This document shows positions 5,103 through 5,130 of a stretch of DNA of 5,130 bases, one piece after another. The notes beneath the pieces were generated by a model. That model ran no database searches. It had not been told where the DNA came from and saw nothing but the letters and a program-made list of their open reading frames with translations. Source of the stretch: an uncultured bacterium (GTDB taxonomy: Bacteria > Actinomycetota > Coriobacteriia > Coriobacteriales > Coriobacteriaceae). Numbering within the stretch: the stretch's first letter is position 1; every line of letters begins with the position of its first letter. A program made the position numbers and the translations under genes. The DNA lies in assembly GCA_905215945.1 (NCBI GenBank), contig CAJMRZ010000129.1, positions 1-5,130 on the forward strand, in the 5' to 3' direction.

Positions 5103-5130
5103 GGCAGGTAGATACTTATATCTACCTGCC
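5103..5130 (+). terminator. Hairpin terminator of ssrA (cut by window edge)
   Basis: GGCAGGTAGATA (5103-5114) and TATCTACCTGCC (5119-5130) form a perfect 12-bp stem with loop CTTA, 9 nt after the mature tmRNA end. A T-run would fall just past the window, so termination is likely but not fully visible. The symmetry also allows use from the opposite strand. Confidence 0.75.

Overview
The window looks like chromosome of a high-GC Gram-positive gut-type actinobacterium, most likely class Coriobacteriia (Collinsella/Olsenella-like). The basis is strong G/C codon bias, the protein styles and the tmRNA tag. The genus is inference from memory of similar proteins, not a search.

Layout. (1) Positions 1-474 hold the 3' end of an exporter-type ABC ATPase. 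A 33-nt near-perfect palindrome follows directly. (2) A leader of about 150 nt, rich in symmetric DNA and RNA elements, precedes two genes 18 nt apart. The first encodes an 81-aa one-helix membrane protein resembling the mycobacterial PacL/DUF1490 P-ATPase partner proteins. The second encodes a 691-aa P1B-type metal ATPase resembling CtpC, with a non-canonical transmembrane metal site (YSCALKLTGS instead of CPCALxLATP). A strong intrinsic terminator closes this unit. (3) A clear sigma70 promoter, overlaid by three GCTAGC boxes, drives a ribbon-helix-helix (RelB/DinJ-like) antitoxin gene and an overlapping PIN-domain ribonuclease toxin gene. (4) A shared hairpin separates this module from a convergent minus-strand gene for a 144-aa acidic protein of unknown function. 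(5) Divergent from that gene is a complete one-piece tmRNA gene (ssrA) with encoded CCA and a DNNSSFEPMALAA tag frame, followed by a perfect 12-bp hairpin at the window edge.

How the parts work together. The PacL-like/P-ATPase pair is probably one metal-export unit in the membrane, with the small protein stabilising or scaffolding the pump. The RHH/PIN pair is a self-regulated type II toxin-antitoxin module; its promoter boxes are the natural candidate for autoregulation. tmRNA is a housekeeping ribosome-rescue RNA. The best leads for something under-described are the proline-less metal site together with its small partner, and the three-box operator of the toxin-antitoxin module.
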